Shown: positions 52,240 through 63,239, counted from the stretch's first letter. The stretch is 64,000 nt of DNA from Alentia gelatinosa (GCA_950022655.1 OX465583.1:70629152-70693151); one strand, 5' to 3'. Translations and numbers: made by a program. Notes: generated by a model not told the origin, from the sequence alone.

Positions 52240-53035
52240 ATTATCATTATTATTATCATCATCATTATCATTATATACTTTAAACTGATGACAAAACGCC
52301 ATTTTATTGACTTACTAAGTCATCGATTTACACCTCATTCACTATATCACATTACACTCGAACATTATCAATACTGCACGCATAGCAGCGGGGAGGACAT
52401 TCGGCCATGGGTGTATCTAGTTACACAGGACGCATTCCCAAACAAACTTCGTCAGGCACTATTTACCTGAAAGTGCATTACCTCGATTAGAACGATGCGA
52501 CTGTTGAAGTATGGTCAACACTTATTTCATGTAGGAATACCCTTTCATTAGCATATGTGATCATGGGCATAAAACTGGTAATGTTGTATTCCTGATGCAT
52601 GCTCTGAATGATAAAGGGATGCTTCAAAGAAAATATTGTGATCTGTCCTTGCCATCACTCACCTTAGTGTCTTGCCTTCTTCACGGACTATTTCCTCTTT
52701 GCCCTGCAATTCTCAGCCGAGGGTGGAGCAACTTTAAGCGATATGTTGCCAACCCTGCCTCAGTTTTACTTGTGTATGTAAGCGATCCCCAATACTATAG
52801 CCATATCAGGGGTTACGTTCACAGCATGGGACATCATACAAATTTAGACAATTTATGTATTGCTGCCCGAGGGTGAACAGTGAAAGCAATGCAGTTTGGA
52901 GGTTATCATGCCTCCTACTGGTAATAAAAACTCGCCTATTTTGCTGGTACTCCAAGTTAGAAGATGCTTCGAATGGGGCAATTAAGATTTGCACTATATG
53001 GGCATAATAGAAAGCCCACAGACATATAATCATAC
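52240..53035. other. No supported gene
   Basis: ATT/ATC triplets border the TTC array, followed by unique sequence. Frames up to 93 codons without a domain. Confidence 0.35.
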
Positions 53036-53039
53036 TCAT

Positions 53040-53105
53040 ACATATATGTGTGTGTGTGTACGTATGTGTATATATACTCATATATAGATACGCATATATA
53101 TGCAG
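53040..53105. repeat. TA/TG-rich microsatellite
   Basis: A mix of ATATATG, TGTGTGTG, TACGTATG and TATATA steps. Confidence 0.85.
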
Positions 53106-53270
53106 AATTTCTCACCATTATCATTGCCTCATCATCATACATAGGTGCACCAGCACATGATGTGATTTATATTATGTTCAAAATGACGGTAGAAGATCTA
53201 CACAGTGTAAAACTGTCATTCATGATTTTTAAAAAAGATACTGGCTCACCCATCCAGCTTTCCCTTTATA

Positions 53271-53662
53271 GCCCAATGCACATCTACCGATTTCGGAACA
53301 TTTATGTACCTTTGTCGGTGACAACCGGATGTTTGTCTCAGGCGAGTCATCCTAACGGAGTCGGCCATAGTCGGTAGATGTAGGACAGCTAGGCAAGGGT
53401 CAGTCAACGATTAGTGAACCACCTCCATCATGTTATTTTGTCGTTGACAAGTTGTGATCAATGTTCCTAAATCGTTCACCAAAAGCTTATCAACATGTTG
53501 ATAGATCCAGTCGCTGACAACAGAACGTTGGTAAATGTCCCCTGATTGGGTGGCCAACATGGACCGAGATGTTACGTAATTCCCCTGAGACAAGTTCGCC
53601 CGACTCCTATACGATTTGGGAACTAATTGTACAATCCTGAATCAGTAGATGTGTATTGGGCT
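53271..53662 (+). mobile_element. MITE D, full length
   Basis: It runs from GCCCAATGCACATCTACCG to GTAGATGTGTATTGGGC. TATCAACATGTTGATA at 53488-53503 is palindromic. Blocks TTTGTCGGTGACAAC, AGGACAGCTAGGCAAGGGTC and GGGAACTAATTG are conserved. Confidence 0.9.
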
Positions 53663-53669
53663 TAGCATG

Positions 53670-54275
53670 ACCAGCCCTTCACTGTTCAATGCACATGGTC
53701 GAAAGTCCTCTGGTTGAGACGACTCCTCACCATTAAAAAGTGTCATTCTGCACGAGTGGCCCGGAATACTAGAGGGGCCTCCCTCAGCATTAACAGAGTT
53801 TTAGTCATTTTATATAAGTTTTGATCTTTTTTTTGTCACATCTTGAACTACTACATACCTTGTCTGAACTTTTTTATGTCAGCGATTGAAGAAACAATGT
53901 TGGAGATATTTAAAAGTTGAAACGTGATGCTAAGAGATATTATTACAACCATGAATGTGGGGGTGATGGCGCAGCGCAAGCTCCATTATGTTATTATTAG
54001 GACCACCTTTTAATAGGCCTCTCCTGAGCATACGATAGTTTATTTTTCGCTGAGACACGAACATTGATGTTCAGAAATCGTATTTTTACTACATACCCAT
54101 GCCGTATATATACTGTAAATACGCACCGTTTTGGCATAAGACGTAAAAACACTGTACGGACCACTGGTCCGTACACTAAAATATTGACCACCTAGCATAC
54201 ACATTTATTAAAATTTTGGTTGTTAAGCAAAATGAATTTGATTTTCTTTTTAAATTTCGGGTATATAGTAGATAT
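53670..54275. other. No gene; small palindrome
   Basis: GTACGGACCACTGGTCCGTAC lies at about 54155-54175 as a hairpin with 10-bp arms. The rest is unique. Confidence 0.45.
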
Positions 54276-54277
54276 AT

Positions 54278-54768
54278 AACGTCCAACCATGCTTGTACAA
54301 GTCACAGAACTCGATGCTAATTTGCCGTTTGTACGGAACTCGGCATAAATGCCTCGGTCCGTATAAACGGTAAACTAGCATCTCATTCTGTGACTTGTAC
54401 AGCATGGTCAGGACGTTCTATATAAATATAGAACGACCTGACCATGCTGTACATGCTACAAAATGAGATGGGGAATTGTTGTTCTTTACCCGGCCTGGGG
54501 CCTCGTTCCATAAATAACATCAATTTCCATCGAGTTGTGTAGCATGTACAGCATGGTGGGTCGTTGTATATTCATTATAAACCCGATATCAATCAAATCT
54601 TACCATATATTGGCATAGAATACTTGAAAGCGCACACACTGCTGATGTTTCAACGTGTGCAGTATAATAGTGTACTGCAAAGGGTTCCATATACAATTTA
54701 TACTGCATAGGGAGCAGCATTATGTGATTATCAAATATACTGCATGGGTATATGATAAAGTATGTTAT
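54278..54768 (+). mobile_element. Family L element, copy 2, two hairpins
   Basis: The first hairpin pairs AACCATGCTTGTACAAGTCA with its near-complement before GGACGTTC. The second pairs ACCATGCTGTACATGCTACA with GTAGCATGTACAGCATGGT. The two share arm sequence. The tail (AACGTGTGCAGTATAATAG, ATTTATACTGCATAGGGAGC) matches 31440-31545. Confidence 0.82.
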
Positions 54769-54774
54769 GGCCTT

Positions 54775-55150
54775 AAGGCTTCAGAGATGATCTACTGTTG
54801 ATTTATTGTTTTGTGATAGCTGCCAAATCTGATACATTCCAAGCTAAAAACAGAAGGACTAAAACTCGATTTGTCAGTTCTATCACGATCCAACAGTATG
54901 GTCTGCAGTGCTCCAAATTGTGAGCTTTTTGCGTGCATCTGGCAATATGTCTCATATTTAATGTTCATCAGAAGTGATTGCTAATTAATGCCATCCCTAT
55001 AAATCAGGTGAACGGGAGTTACTGAGAAGAAGCAGGATACCAAATACAACAGCTATTTGTCATTGTCAGATATGTAGCATCGATAGCTCCAGTTGATGAA
55101 TAAATTAATCACGGTCAATTATGATTATCAACAGAGCTATTATGATCCAC
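54775..55150. other. No recognised feature
   Basis: Unique sequence between L and H elements. Confidence 0.4.
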
Positions 55151-55155
55151 CTGTA

Positions 55156-55356
55156 AGGCCTGTTTCCATTGGCCTACGAAAACAGTGTAGATTTTTTGTG
55201 TTTACCTAATAGCCTATTTCCATTGGCCATCGCCGATATATACAGTCAGGGACCACAGTCTGACCTTTACCACTGCTGATGCAAAATGTAAATAGGCTAT
55301 TAGGAGAACACAGAAAATCTACACTGTGTTTGTCGGCCAACTGAAAAGGGCCTTAT
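55156..55356 (+). mobile_element. MITE H, short form
   Basis: GGCCTGTTTCCATTGGCC at the left, CTAATAGCCTATTTCCATTG and AAATAGGCTATTAGGAGAAC as inner arms, and GGCCAACTGAAAAGGGCC at the right. Confidence 0.85.
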
Positions 55357-55727
55357 AAGGCCCGGTTTCATTGGCCGAGAAAACGGCAGAGATTTTTTGA
55401 GTTACACAGAAAGTCTGTCGGTGGTGCCACCGACTGTGCGTCAGTATCGAAAAATCGGTGAGGGTAGTAGTTCTCACTCAGTGACCAAGCTTTCACTCAC
55501 TGTTCACAGTTTATAGAAGATTCTCTGTGTTTGGTATATATACCCAATGATTACTTTGACCTTCCAACATAAATAACTGAAATACATCCATTGGTGGTGC
55601 CATATTGGATAATCTATGCAGAACAAGTCGTGGGTCATTTCACGAGCTGGGTCGTTTCCCTTGACCGATTTTGGGCCAGCAGTGCCAAAGGTCTGTCGGT
55701 GGTTCCTGACCGTAGATCAGTGAAGGG
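55357..55727 (+). mobile_element. MITE H, long form, right end lost
   Basis: AGGCCCGGTTTCATTGGCC, GTCTGTCGGTGGTGCCACCG, ATCGGTGAGGGTAGTAGTTC and CTGTCGGTGGTTCCTGACCG are shared with 22112-22444. It stops where N begins. Confidence 0.75.
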
Positions 55728-55979
55728 AACTCGAGTTCAGTTTCGTATTTATCCTACCCTGTCTCAACGACTTTATGATATTAGGAAAGTCTGACTCGAT
55801 TCCCTCCATGTTTGACAGCTGTCAGAATTTCTGTTCTGCAGCCGGAACTATTTACACAGATTAATAATTCCAAATCTAGGTATTTCTCTAGGTACATAAA
55901 TTGTACTCTATGTCATGGCGCACCACATAAAATTTACCTATACTAAATCAATGACAGTTTTTTATTAGTGGTAGGATAA
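55728..55979 (+). mobile_element. Family N element, copy 2
   Basis: TTATCCTACCCTGTCTC at about 55746 and TTAGTGGTAGGATAA at the right form terminal inverted repeats. CTAGGTATTTCTCTAGGTAC is an internal stem. CATGGCGCACCACATAAAAT is shared with 62230. Confidence 0.82.
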
Positions 55980-55984
55980 TGGAC

Positions 55985-56480
55985 TATTTATGTACACAAT
56001 ATTCATGTTTTCACTGTGAGAATTTATGACTATTCTTTAACTTTGCAATAACTCTCCGCACTTCACAGCGCCTTCTAAAACACCCACACCTACCTGTAAT
56101 AAATCACGGTGCTACCTGTTGTGTTTACAAAGTGTCTGTTGAACCTTGAGAAATGTGAAGAAGGCAGTAGGGGTGTGTGTGTCAGGGGGAGGGAGGGTTT
56201 GAGGGGTCTCCCGCATCATTCACCTTCCAGCACACCTGACAGTCCCAGGGGCCCCACAACGCCCGCCTTATCAAGGCCAGCTATGTGGGCACCCTCCAAA
56301 CCCAGGTTTACGTGAAATTATCCTCTGGTAGCTCGAAGAGGGGGTGGTGGAGGGGTTGGAGGTGGTTCTGACTGTCCTGAAACTGTGACAATATACTTTC
56401 TGCAGGTCGGGTTTATTACTAGGAACATGGAATAGGGCTGAGGGTCTGTCTGTCTATCTTGGAACAAGTTCACCGAGAAC
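55985..56480. other. No recognised feature
   Basis: Unique sequence with a G-rich tract at 56180-56215. Confidence 0.4.
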
Positions 56481-56521
56481 TTAAACTAGGAGCAAATAGT
56501 ATGTTCATCATTTATGAATAA

Positions 56522-57187
56522 GGCCTGGCATCCACCTACTACGATAGAAATTTAGACCCGATATGGCACCGATACAAAAAGCAAATATCGGAGACATATC
56601 GGGAAGGTGAAAAGCGTAGACATATGTCTGGACATGCCAATCTACCATGCATGTAAGGGGCTTTTTTAGTGCCTAATCACAGAAACGTGGTCAACTGCCC
56701 CCATATTATGTGACCTCCCAACGCGCTTTTGAATTTTAAAGCGTGCTTGCACACGCTAAATATATCATCTAGAGTTTAGAGTGGTCACATTGAACTTTCA
56801 GTGTGCTTCCAGAAAACTATCCCTTTACTATCTGCATGATGTTCAATGTGATAGTAAGAACAGAGCAGGGAGCCAGTGTCTCAGGGTCTTGGAGGCATGC
56901 CCTGTTGACCATGACCAATCACTGAAAACCAAAATACCTCAACACCCACTTGTGCTTGATCTGTTGAGATCCTAGTTAGTCAGTTGCAGAAATAGCAAGT
57001 TGACTGGGTGCAAGTGGGTTAGAGAAAACTGTCCATAGACTGGATCTAATCCAAACCTTTTAATTATTATTTATCTATATTTGCACACTCATTCATCTAT
57101 GATGAACATACTATTTGCTCCTAGTTTCATCAGGAGGTGCATCATAGACCATATTGGAGCCATATTGTAGTAGGTGGATGCCGGACC
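56522..57187 (+). mobile_element. MITE F2 inserted in S, itself interrupted by S
   Basis: The terminal inverted repeats GGCCTGGCATCCACCTACTA and TAGTAGGTGGATGCCGGACC are flanked by TAA (56519-56521 and 57188-57190). ACGAT, CCGAT words and AGACATATGTCT follow the left end. An inverted S copy (56737-57125) occupies the middle. Confidence 0.88.
56737..57125 (-). mobile_element. MITE S, innermost copy
   Basis: The complement of S: AGCGTGCTTGCACACGC, TAGAGTGGTCACATTGAAC, GAGCCAGTGTCTCAGGGTC, CTATGATGAACATACTATTT and GCTCCTAGT. The left and right ends are present, so this appears a complete copy. Confidence 0.85.
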
Positions 57188-57476
57188 TAAGCGGGCAATT
57201 GTAGATAAATAACAATTGAAGGTTTGGGTTACATTTAGTATATGGGTCGTTTACTGTAACCCACATGCACCCAGTCAACTTGCCGTTTCTGTAACTGTCT
57301 GACTCTCGGATCAGAATTTTCCTAGCACCAGTGGGTGTTGAATTATTTCGGTCGTGAGTGATTGGTCATGGTCAGCTGGCATGCCTCTGAGACCCTGAGA
57401 CACTGGCACCCTGCTCCTTTCCCAGTATTATACGGAAATTGGCTTACTGTCTACGAACGTCCTAATACGCCATAAT

Positions 57477-57905
57477 AATACTAAGAGCAAATAGAATGTT
57501 CATCATAGATGAATGAGCGTGCAATTATAGATGAATAACAATTAAACGGTTTGGGTTACATTCAGGCTATGGATAGTTTGCTGTAACCTAATGGAACCTA
57601 GTCTACCTGCTATTTCTGCAACCACCTGAGTCTAGGATACAAAAATATCAAGGTCAAGCACCAGTGGGTCAATGAGGTATTTCGGTCTCTAGTGATTGGT
57701 CATGGTCAATTGAGCATGCTTATAAGACCCTGAGACACTGGCACCCTGCCCCTTTCACACTATCACAGTGGATAGCACGCTGATAGTGAAGGGATAGATT
57801 TCTGGCAGCACACTGAAAGTGTATATATGTGACCACTCTAACCTCTAGGTCTCTAGATGATGTATATAATAGGTCGTGCAAGCACGCTCTAACTAGGAAT
57901 TAAGT
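57477..57905 (+). mobile_element. MITE S, full length
   Basis: It runs from ACTAAGAGCAAATAGAATG to GTGCAAGCACGCTCTAACTA. Internal inverted words: CACTATCACAGTG, CTGATAGTGAAGGGAT, GATTGGTCATGGTCAATTG. Confidence 0.85.
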
Positions 57906-57920
57906 GTCCACTGTAAACCT

Positions 57921-58203
57921 TTATCCCAGCCTGGTATAAATGTACCTAGACTTAATGTTAGGAACTCATACCCAACAGGATTACAAGTACAGTAGCTCAT
58001 ACTCAATGGGTGATAAACAGATAAAGTTGTCCAGGCTAAGATAAAATCAGAAACATATTCGTTTTTGGTCTGGTTCCCCGTTCACCATCGCATTTGGTGC
58101 GCTTCGGAAAATTCACTTAAATATCACCTCGTTTATATTCCTACACGCTCTTAACTCGATGGTAAATTAAGAGACAGACCAAACACTCATCAATTTCTTT
58201 CTT
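57921..58203 (-). mobile_element. Bipartite hairpin MITE, subfamily A
   Basis: In plus orientation: TTATCCCAGCCTGGTATAAA, GACTTAATGTTAGGAACTC, CCAGGCTAAGATAAAATC, then hairpin arms GTTCACCATCGCATTTGG and TAACTCGATGGTAAAT, ending CAATTTCTTTCTT. Confidence 0.8.
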
Positions 58204-58209
58204 AGTATT

Positions 58210-58705
58210 TCATTACGAAATAATATTCATAGTAGAAGACATACAATATACATACTGAATGAATGAAATGGCGATATAATTTCTTTTTCTATGTAATACT
58301 AGGATATCTATCATTCACATGCATCTCAATCGCCAACCTCATCTCTGGCTGTTTCTGACTTGATGCCTGGAATGTACACACCTTATTAAGTTAATGGGAT
58401 ATCTCTATTTCTCCACTCTTTAGAGCTATCATGAGTGAACATGACATGCCCCTCAGTATTTGATCACTTAATGTAAATATGAATGTAGGTATGAATAGCA
58501 TTGTAACTGGGCCATACATGGTGAATAGAAATGCGCAATTCCGTAGCGTTTTGAATTGAATCAAATTTTTTCAGGGACCTCCCTCATCCCTCCCCCCATC
58601 TTCCGCTATATGACGGCCTTTAGTCAAAGCCTTGGTTGACATAAACTATTTGAACATATTCCTCACTCCATTCAGCTTCAATCAAGTTAACTGGTTCTAT
58701 ACACT
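58210..58705. other. No recognised feature
   Basis: Unique AT-rich sequence. Confidence 0.4.
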
Positions 58706-58707
58706 AC

Positions 58708-59101
58708 TAGGAGCAAACAGGATGTTCATCATAGATGAATGAGCGTGCAATTATAAATGAATAACAATTAAAAGGTTTGGATTGGATTCAAACTATCGAT
58801 AGTTTTCTGTAACACACTTGCACCCAGTCAACTTGCTATTTCTGCAAACGCCTATCTAGGATTCAAACAGATCAAAGTGGGTCTTGAAGTATTTTGGGCT
58901 TGAGTGATTGGTCATGGTCAGCTGGGCACACCTCTAAGACCCTGAGACACTGGCTCCCTGTTCTGTTCTCACTATTACAGTGAACAGCATGCAGATAGTA
59001 AAGGGATAGTTTTCTGGAAGCACACTGAAAGTTCAATGTGACCACTCTAACCCTGCTCTAACCTCTATATGATGTATTTAGCGTGTGCAAGCACGCTCTA
59101 A
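58708..59101 (+). mobile_element. MITE S, full length
   Basis: It runs from ACTAGGAGCAAACAGGATG to GTGCAAGCACGCTCTAA. A D copy begins within three bases of its right end. Confidence 0.85.
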
Positions 59102-59103
59102 TA

Positions 59104-59513
59104 AAGCCCAATACACATCTACTAATTCCGGTTTGGACAATTAGTTCCCAAATCGTATAGGAGTCGGTGAACCTCTCGCAGACAAATTGCGTAACCCCTC
59201 AGCCCTCGTCAGCCACCAAATCAAGGGCCATTTTCCATTTTTCCGTTGTCTGCAACTAGATTTATCAACATGTTGATAAACTTTTGGCGACCGATTTAGG
59301 AACATTGAACCACAACTTGTTTGCGACAAAAAAACATCTCAAGGAGGTGGGGGGTGGGGTCGACTAATCGTTGGCTAACCCTTGCCTAGCTGTCCTACAT
59401 CTACCAACTAGGGTTGACTCAGTTAGGATGCCTCGCCTGAGACATATTACCGTTCCTTAATTGCCGACAAAGGTACATCAATGTTCCAAAATCGGTAGAT
59501 GTGTATTGGGCTT
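59104..59513 (-). mobile_element. MITE D, full length
   Basis: AAGCCCAATACACATCTACT and GTAGATGTGTATTGGGCTT with TA at both edges (59102-59103, 59514-59515). TTTATCAACATGTTGATAAA at about 59260 is a perfect palindrome. Confidence 0.9.
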
Positions 59514-59517
59514 TATG

Positions 59518-59640
59518 ACTGTTTTTGTGTATGAGTGACCGAATTCTCCGAGTAGGTGACGCGTAGTAATATCCGGGCGATAGCGAGGATATTATGTCGT
59601 CAACTACGAGGAGATTATGGTCATTCGTGCACAAAACCAG
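59518..59640. mobile_element. Family U hairpin
   Basis: TTTTTGTGTATGAGTGACCG pairs with CGGTCAt-type words in TTATGGTCATTCGTGCACAA. CTCCGAGTAGGTGACG and CGTCAACTACGAGGAG form the inner stem. The loop contains GGGCGATAGCGAGG. Confidence 0.7.
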
Positions 59641-59644
59641 TTGT

Positions 59645-60095
59645 TATCGTATGTATTACCCACCTACCCGATTAATAAGAAGAATGAAGCATATATACAC
59701 ACATAGGCCTATGGGATGACTTCACATAATGCCACAGCACTACATAAATGAAGCATGGCAGAGATTTGAGGTATACTTACGCAGTCTATATAGTTCCCCA
59801 TTGTCCTATGTCTTAAGCATGTAGTAAAATTTGGAACTTAGATTCATGATGATAAATGAAACCGATATTATTGATTTAAACTTATCAACATCTAAATAAA
59901 TTTCCAGAATGTCTTTTGATTGACCTTAAAATATGTAGGGACTATTTTTCGGAATCTCCTGGTGGCTGATTCCAGGTAGTCTAAACATTTCAATGGAGAC
60001 TTCGTAATTGGTGGGTAATAAAAGTCAATGACTTCAGTCCTTGTGAAACGTTTAAGAATTGTTGTTTCCCCTGTATCGACTGGTTGAGTCTTCTC
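59645..60095. other. No supported gene
   Basis: A minus-strand frame of 105 codons (59892-60209) runs into the inverted repeat arm. It is protein-like in composition but matches nothing I know. Confidence 0.35.
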
Positions 60096-60098
60096 CTT

Positions 60099-60329
60099 TA
60101 AAGGCATATCGGACAATTTGGCTTGAAAATTAAAAGCCATGTCAATTCCCTGAAAATTTAATATGATGTTCTCTAAGTGTTGTGGAACATGTATCTGACT
60201 TAAAGGCATATCCTACAATTCACGATTTACGATTTTTAAGTTCCACAACACTTAGAGATCATCATATTAAATTTTCAGGAAATTGACATGGCTTTTAATT
60301 TTCAAGCCAAATTGTCCGATATGCCTTTA
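60099..60329. repeat. Near-perfect 90-bp inverted repeat
   Basis: Arm 60099-60188 and arm 60240-60329 are complementary at 88 of 90 positions by direct alignment. The loop is 51 bases. AA copies elsewhere lack this arrangement, so it is a secondary inverted duplication within AA. Confidence 0.95.
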
Positions 60330-61095
60330 AAAATTGGAGGTCACCGTGCTAGTTCTTAATTTATAGGTCAATATCATGATAATTTTATATTAGAATATAT
60401 AAAAATCCCAAAAAGTATTTTCTCACATAATAAGAACCCATGTCATTTTCCTCAAACTTTCACAGAATAAAGTACTAAGAGAAAATGTGGTTACTGAGCC
60501 TGAAGGGATGGCTGTTCAAGGTATTTTGATACCATAAATACTCCCCGACGCCGCAGGCATAGGGACATATTTATGGCATCAAAAGGCCGAGAATAGCAAC
60601 CCTACGGGCTCAGTCACTACGTTTTCTTATTAATACATACCTAAATTTCAAGAAAAATGCCATTTTATATACTAATTATATGTACCTATTGACCTGGTGC
60701 ATTCACTATGAGCACAGTGCGCCTGAATATTCACAAAGGGCACAGTGCGCCCGAACATTATTCATACTGTACCCCTAGTAGCGGGTAGTATTTCATAGAC
60801 GTTTGGGTATGTGATAAATATATAGTACTACTTATTTAGGTTTTAAAAATCATAGGTCACCGTCCTTATTTCTGAACAAATTAAAGAAAACCATATTTTC
60901 CAGTACATTTTCCATGTAAATCAAGCAAATATAAATTGGCCTATTTTACCTATTAAGATTGGATAAACTGGACAAAATGTTAAATCTACTCATGTAGAGT
61001 TAAAATGAATCTCAAGGAGCCAGTTTTTACTATTAATTGACATTATTTTAAAATCACCAGGTGGCGCCACTGTGGGTTGTAGGATATGCCTTTAA
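60200..61095 (+). mobile_element. Element AA with nested P
   Basis: TTAAAGGCATATCCTACAA at 60200 and TTGTAGGATATGCCTTTAA at 61076-61094 are a 19-bp terminal inverted repeat. The body (GTCACCGTGCTAGTTCTTAA, AACTTTCACAGAATAAAGTA, AAATCACCAGGTGGCGCC) aligns with 23565-24300. A P hairpin (60483-60628) and about 200 bp more are inserted after AATAAAGTA. Confidence 0.7.
60483..60628. mobile_element. Family P hairpin, copy 2
   Basis: Arms AAAATGTGGTTACTGAGCC and GGCTCAGTCACTACGTTTTC, then GATACCATAAAT and ATTTATGGCATC. The loop at 60550-60560 reads GCCGCAGGCAT, the same loop word as the hairpin at 32599-32745. Confidence 0.8.
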
Positions 61096-61245
61096 ACCAT
61101 TAATTATAGGTTGTGTTCTTAAGAAAGTGGTGTTGACATTAACTAGATGCTGTTGAGAGCATCAACCATTTCTAATTCCCGTCAGATTTTATCAACAGAG
61201 TTCACACTTGGCAGGTTCATCCTGCTGGGCCATTTAAACGGCATT

Positions 61246-62178
61246 CTTGTCTGAAGTGGAATTCACGGCACGTACATCACATGGTTCAAAATCTCCTGAG
61301 ATTCTGTTCCTTTTTAGGGTTAAATGTCGCTAACAATTACAGGTTGAAAAACATGTCTCATGGAAATGGAAGTGTGTGAACGTGGCGTAGCTGATTGTTT
61401 CTCCTGCTAACTCCACCACTTGCGACCACGGAATAGAGCGAACATACGGGAGCGGACCGGGTGAAATTCCCGCAGTCGTCTGACTACCCTAGATTCCTGT
61501 GTGCTGATTGGCTGAGGGAGTCAGGTGTCCCTCAGCTGTGGATTTGATTTGCTTGTGCAGGTTACATTGGGCATTGTCGTGCCCAGTGTGTGCTTGTGCT
61601 TATGGGGTGCTATGTGTGTGTGTCTACACACATAGTTCCAGGTAGTTTCTAAAGACTTATAGCCTGGACCGGGGTGTTATCGCACCCCAGTCCCAGTCAT
61701 CTCATGACTGGGTGGAACCCAATGTTTTCTCATGTTTTACTGTCCCTAGTTGATATATCATCAGCCAGGTAGGTGGCTCAGGTGTCCGGCACCTGAGTTT
61801 CTGTTCGGCGGGGTAATTACCCTTTTTATATATTCTTGTGGTTTCGACTGTTATCCAGTCTCATCAGGCAAAGTGTGGTGGGAGTCTTCTGTGGTCTTCC
61901 CCCCCGTGGTTTCATCCGGGGGGAGGATATGTCAGCCCTGTCTGTTTTATTAATATAAGTGACAGACAAAAATAAAAATGTTCCCTCTACATTTGAAGTC
62001 CTAGCTGTCCCTCTCCCCTTCTTCCTGGTGTTTGGAAACAAGGTGTTTATAATTTTTTCGTTCCATTGAGGTTCATAAACTCATGGAAATGGAACCCTAC
62101 AATTTAGACGAAGAGATTGTGTTCGAGTACAGAATCTCAGCAGGATTCGTCTCAGACAAACACCCTGTGAGGTACATG
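61246..62178 (+). mobile_element. MITE Q interrupted by a retroposon
   Basis: The left part (TCTGAAGTGGAATTCACGG ... CATGTCTCATGGAAATGGAA) and the right part (CCCTACAATTTAGACGAAG ... CCCTGTGAGGTACATG) join seamlessly when compared with 29300-29520. The right terminus is replaced by an N fragment. Confidence 0.85.
61372..62079. mobile_element. 708-bp insertion with 15-bp target duplication
   Basis: CTCATGGAAATGGAA occurs exactly at 61357-61371 and 62080-62094, while uninterrupted Q copies have one copy only. A 15-bp duplication points to LINE-type target-primed insertion. The insert has several short stems (CCCAGTCATCTCATGACTGG, GGGGTG/CACCCC, TGTGTGTCTACACACA) and no long poly-A or recognised protein. 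It may be a LINE-derived fragment or a structured non-autonomous retroposon. Confidence 0.8.
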
Positions 62179-62302
62179 ATTAATAATTCCAAATCTAGGT
62201 ATTTCCCTAGGTACATAAATTTCACTTTATGTCATGGCACACCACATAAAATTTGCCTATGTTAAATCAATGACAGTTTTTTTTTATTAGGGGTAGGATA
62301 AT
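62179..62302 (+). mobile_element. Family N element, right part
   Basis: TTAATAATTCCAAATCTAGG through CATGGCACACCACATAAAAT to TTATTAGGGGTAGGATAA match 55857-55979. The left half is missing at the junction with Q. Confidence 0.8.
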
Positions 62303-62444
62303 AATGATTATTCAACCCACAGCACTTTATTTTGATGAATTTTAATGATTGTTCATTAACAATTCTTCTCTTGAGTTATTGGGGCCTTAGGTTTTCCTGA
62401 AGAAAATGCAATGTTTCCAGAGTTACAGTACTGGCGTCAGCCAC

Positions 62445-62655
62445 GACACACCCTTGAGCTGTTGTATCTTACGATAATTATGGACGACTTAAGACCATTT
62501 GCACGATGTCGGTCAATGTTTATGTAACGATTTTGACGCATCCATTTTATCGTATCGTATAAAGGTCGTAGCTGTACGACCAAAAAACTTAAGAAACGGT
62601 ATCAGCCCTAGGACAATCATACGATCTTTTATATGATCGTTCAAATTTATGTAAC
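62445..62655. mobile_element. MITE DD, copy 2
   Basis: CACGACACACCCTTGAG, TTACGATAATTATGGACGAC, TTAAGACCATTTGCACGATG and TTATGTAACG align with 46338-46440. ATCGTATCGTATAAAG and CATACGATC/GATCGT words follow. Confidence 0.65.
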
Positions 62656-62899
62656 GGATCCCAGGTCTATACACGTTGAATTGAATCATTCAATAATTTT
62701 GTTCTTATCCAAGGAGTGAAAGATACAATAAAACTGCCTGCCTGCCATTATTTATGTTAAAATACAATACATGATGGATTCTTGTAATCAGTGTTCAAGA
62801 AAACATTTACATTAATGTCAGGATGGGTGTGATATCGTCTCAAAATACACAAGTGAGTTTCCTTTGGAGAATCAGTTACTTTCTGTAGAATTTCAAGTA

Positions 62900-63236
62900 A
62901 TGACTACCTGATTGAGGTAGCTTCATAATTCATAATTAAGCATCATAATTCACATAGATCCCCACACCCCAGGGACTAAAGGTGAAACCAACAAGCCGTC
63001 GTTCTCCACGAGTTTGATGCACGAGGCGACAGTCGAGTGAATATCGCATAGCTTTTAAACAAGTTCTTAGACCAAAACGAGTTGCTTTCTGTATTTATCT
63101 TACCCCTGCACACACTAAAAGAATGAACGACACACAGGATATAGACCATGGAGAACGTACTGCAATACTCGTAGGGCCATGGAGAACCAGTTTCCATTGT
63201 TGAGCCTATGGGACAAAAATACCAGGGGTGAGATAA
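62900..63236 (-). mobile_element. Subfamily B with extended flank
   Basis: From TTCACATAGATCCCCACACC it shares flank with 44636-44725 in inverted orientation. The hairpin (GTTCTCCACGAGTTTGATGC ... GTTCTTAGACCAAAACGAG) and the TIR module ending ATACCAGGGGTGAGATAA follow. Confidence 0.8.
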
Positions 63237-63239
63237 AGA

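Larger units (their letters stand above)
56484..57425 (+). mobile_element. MITE S, outer element of a triple nest
   Basis: The left end ACTAGGAGCAAATAGTATG and the body from GCGGGCAATTGTAGATAAAT to GACACTGGCACCCTGCTCC belong to one S copy. F2 is inserted after GAATAA. The right end of S is missing after CTTTCCCAGTA. Confidence 0.82.

Noticed and set aside
51551..52302. Frames of 238-245 residues, poly-Phe on plus and poly-Lys on minus
   Set aside because: They are translations of a TTC/GAA microsatellite with no complexity outside it.
61440..61500. A riboswitch-like GGTGAAATTCCCGC motif in the 708-bp insert
   Set aside because: The resemblance is limited to a few bases and the setting is a eukaryotic retroposon.
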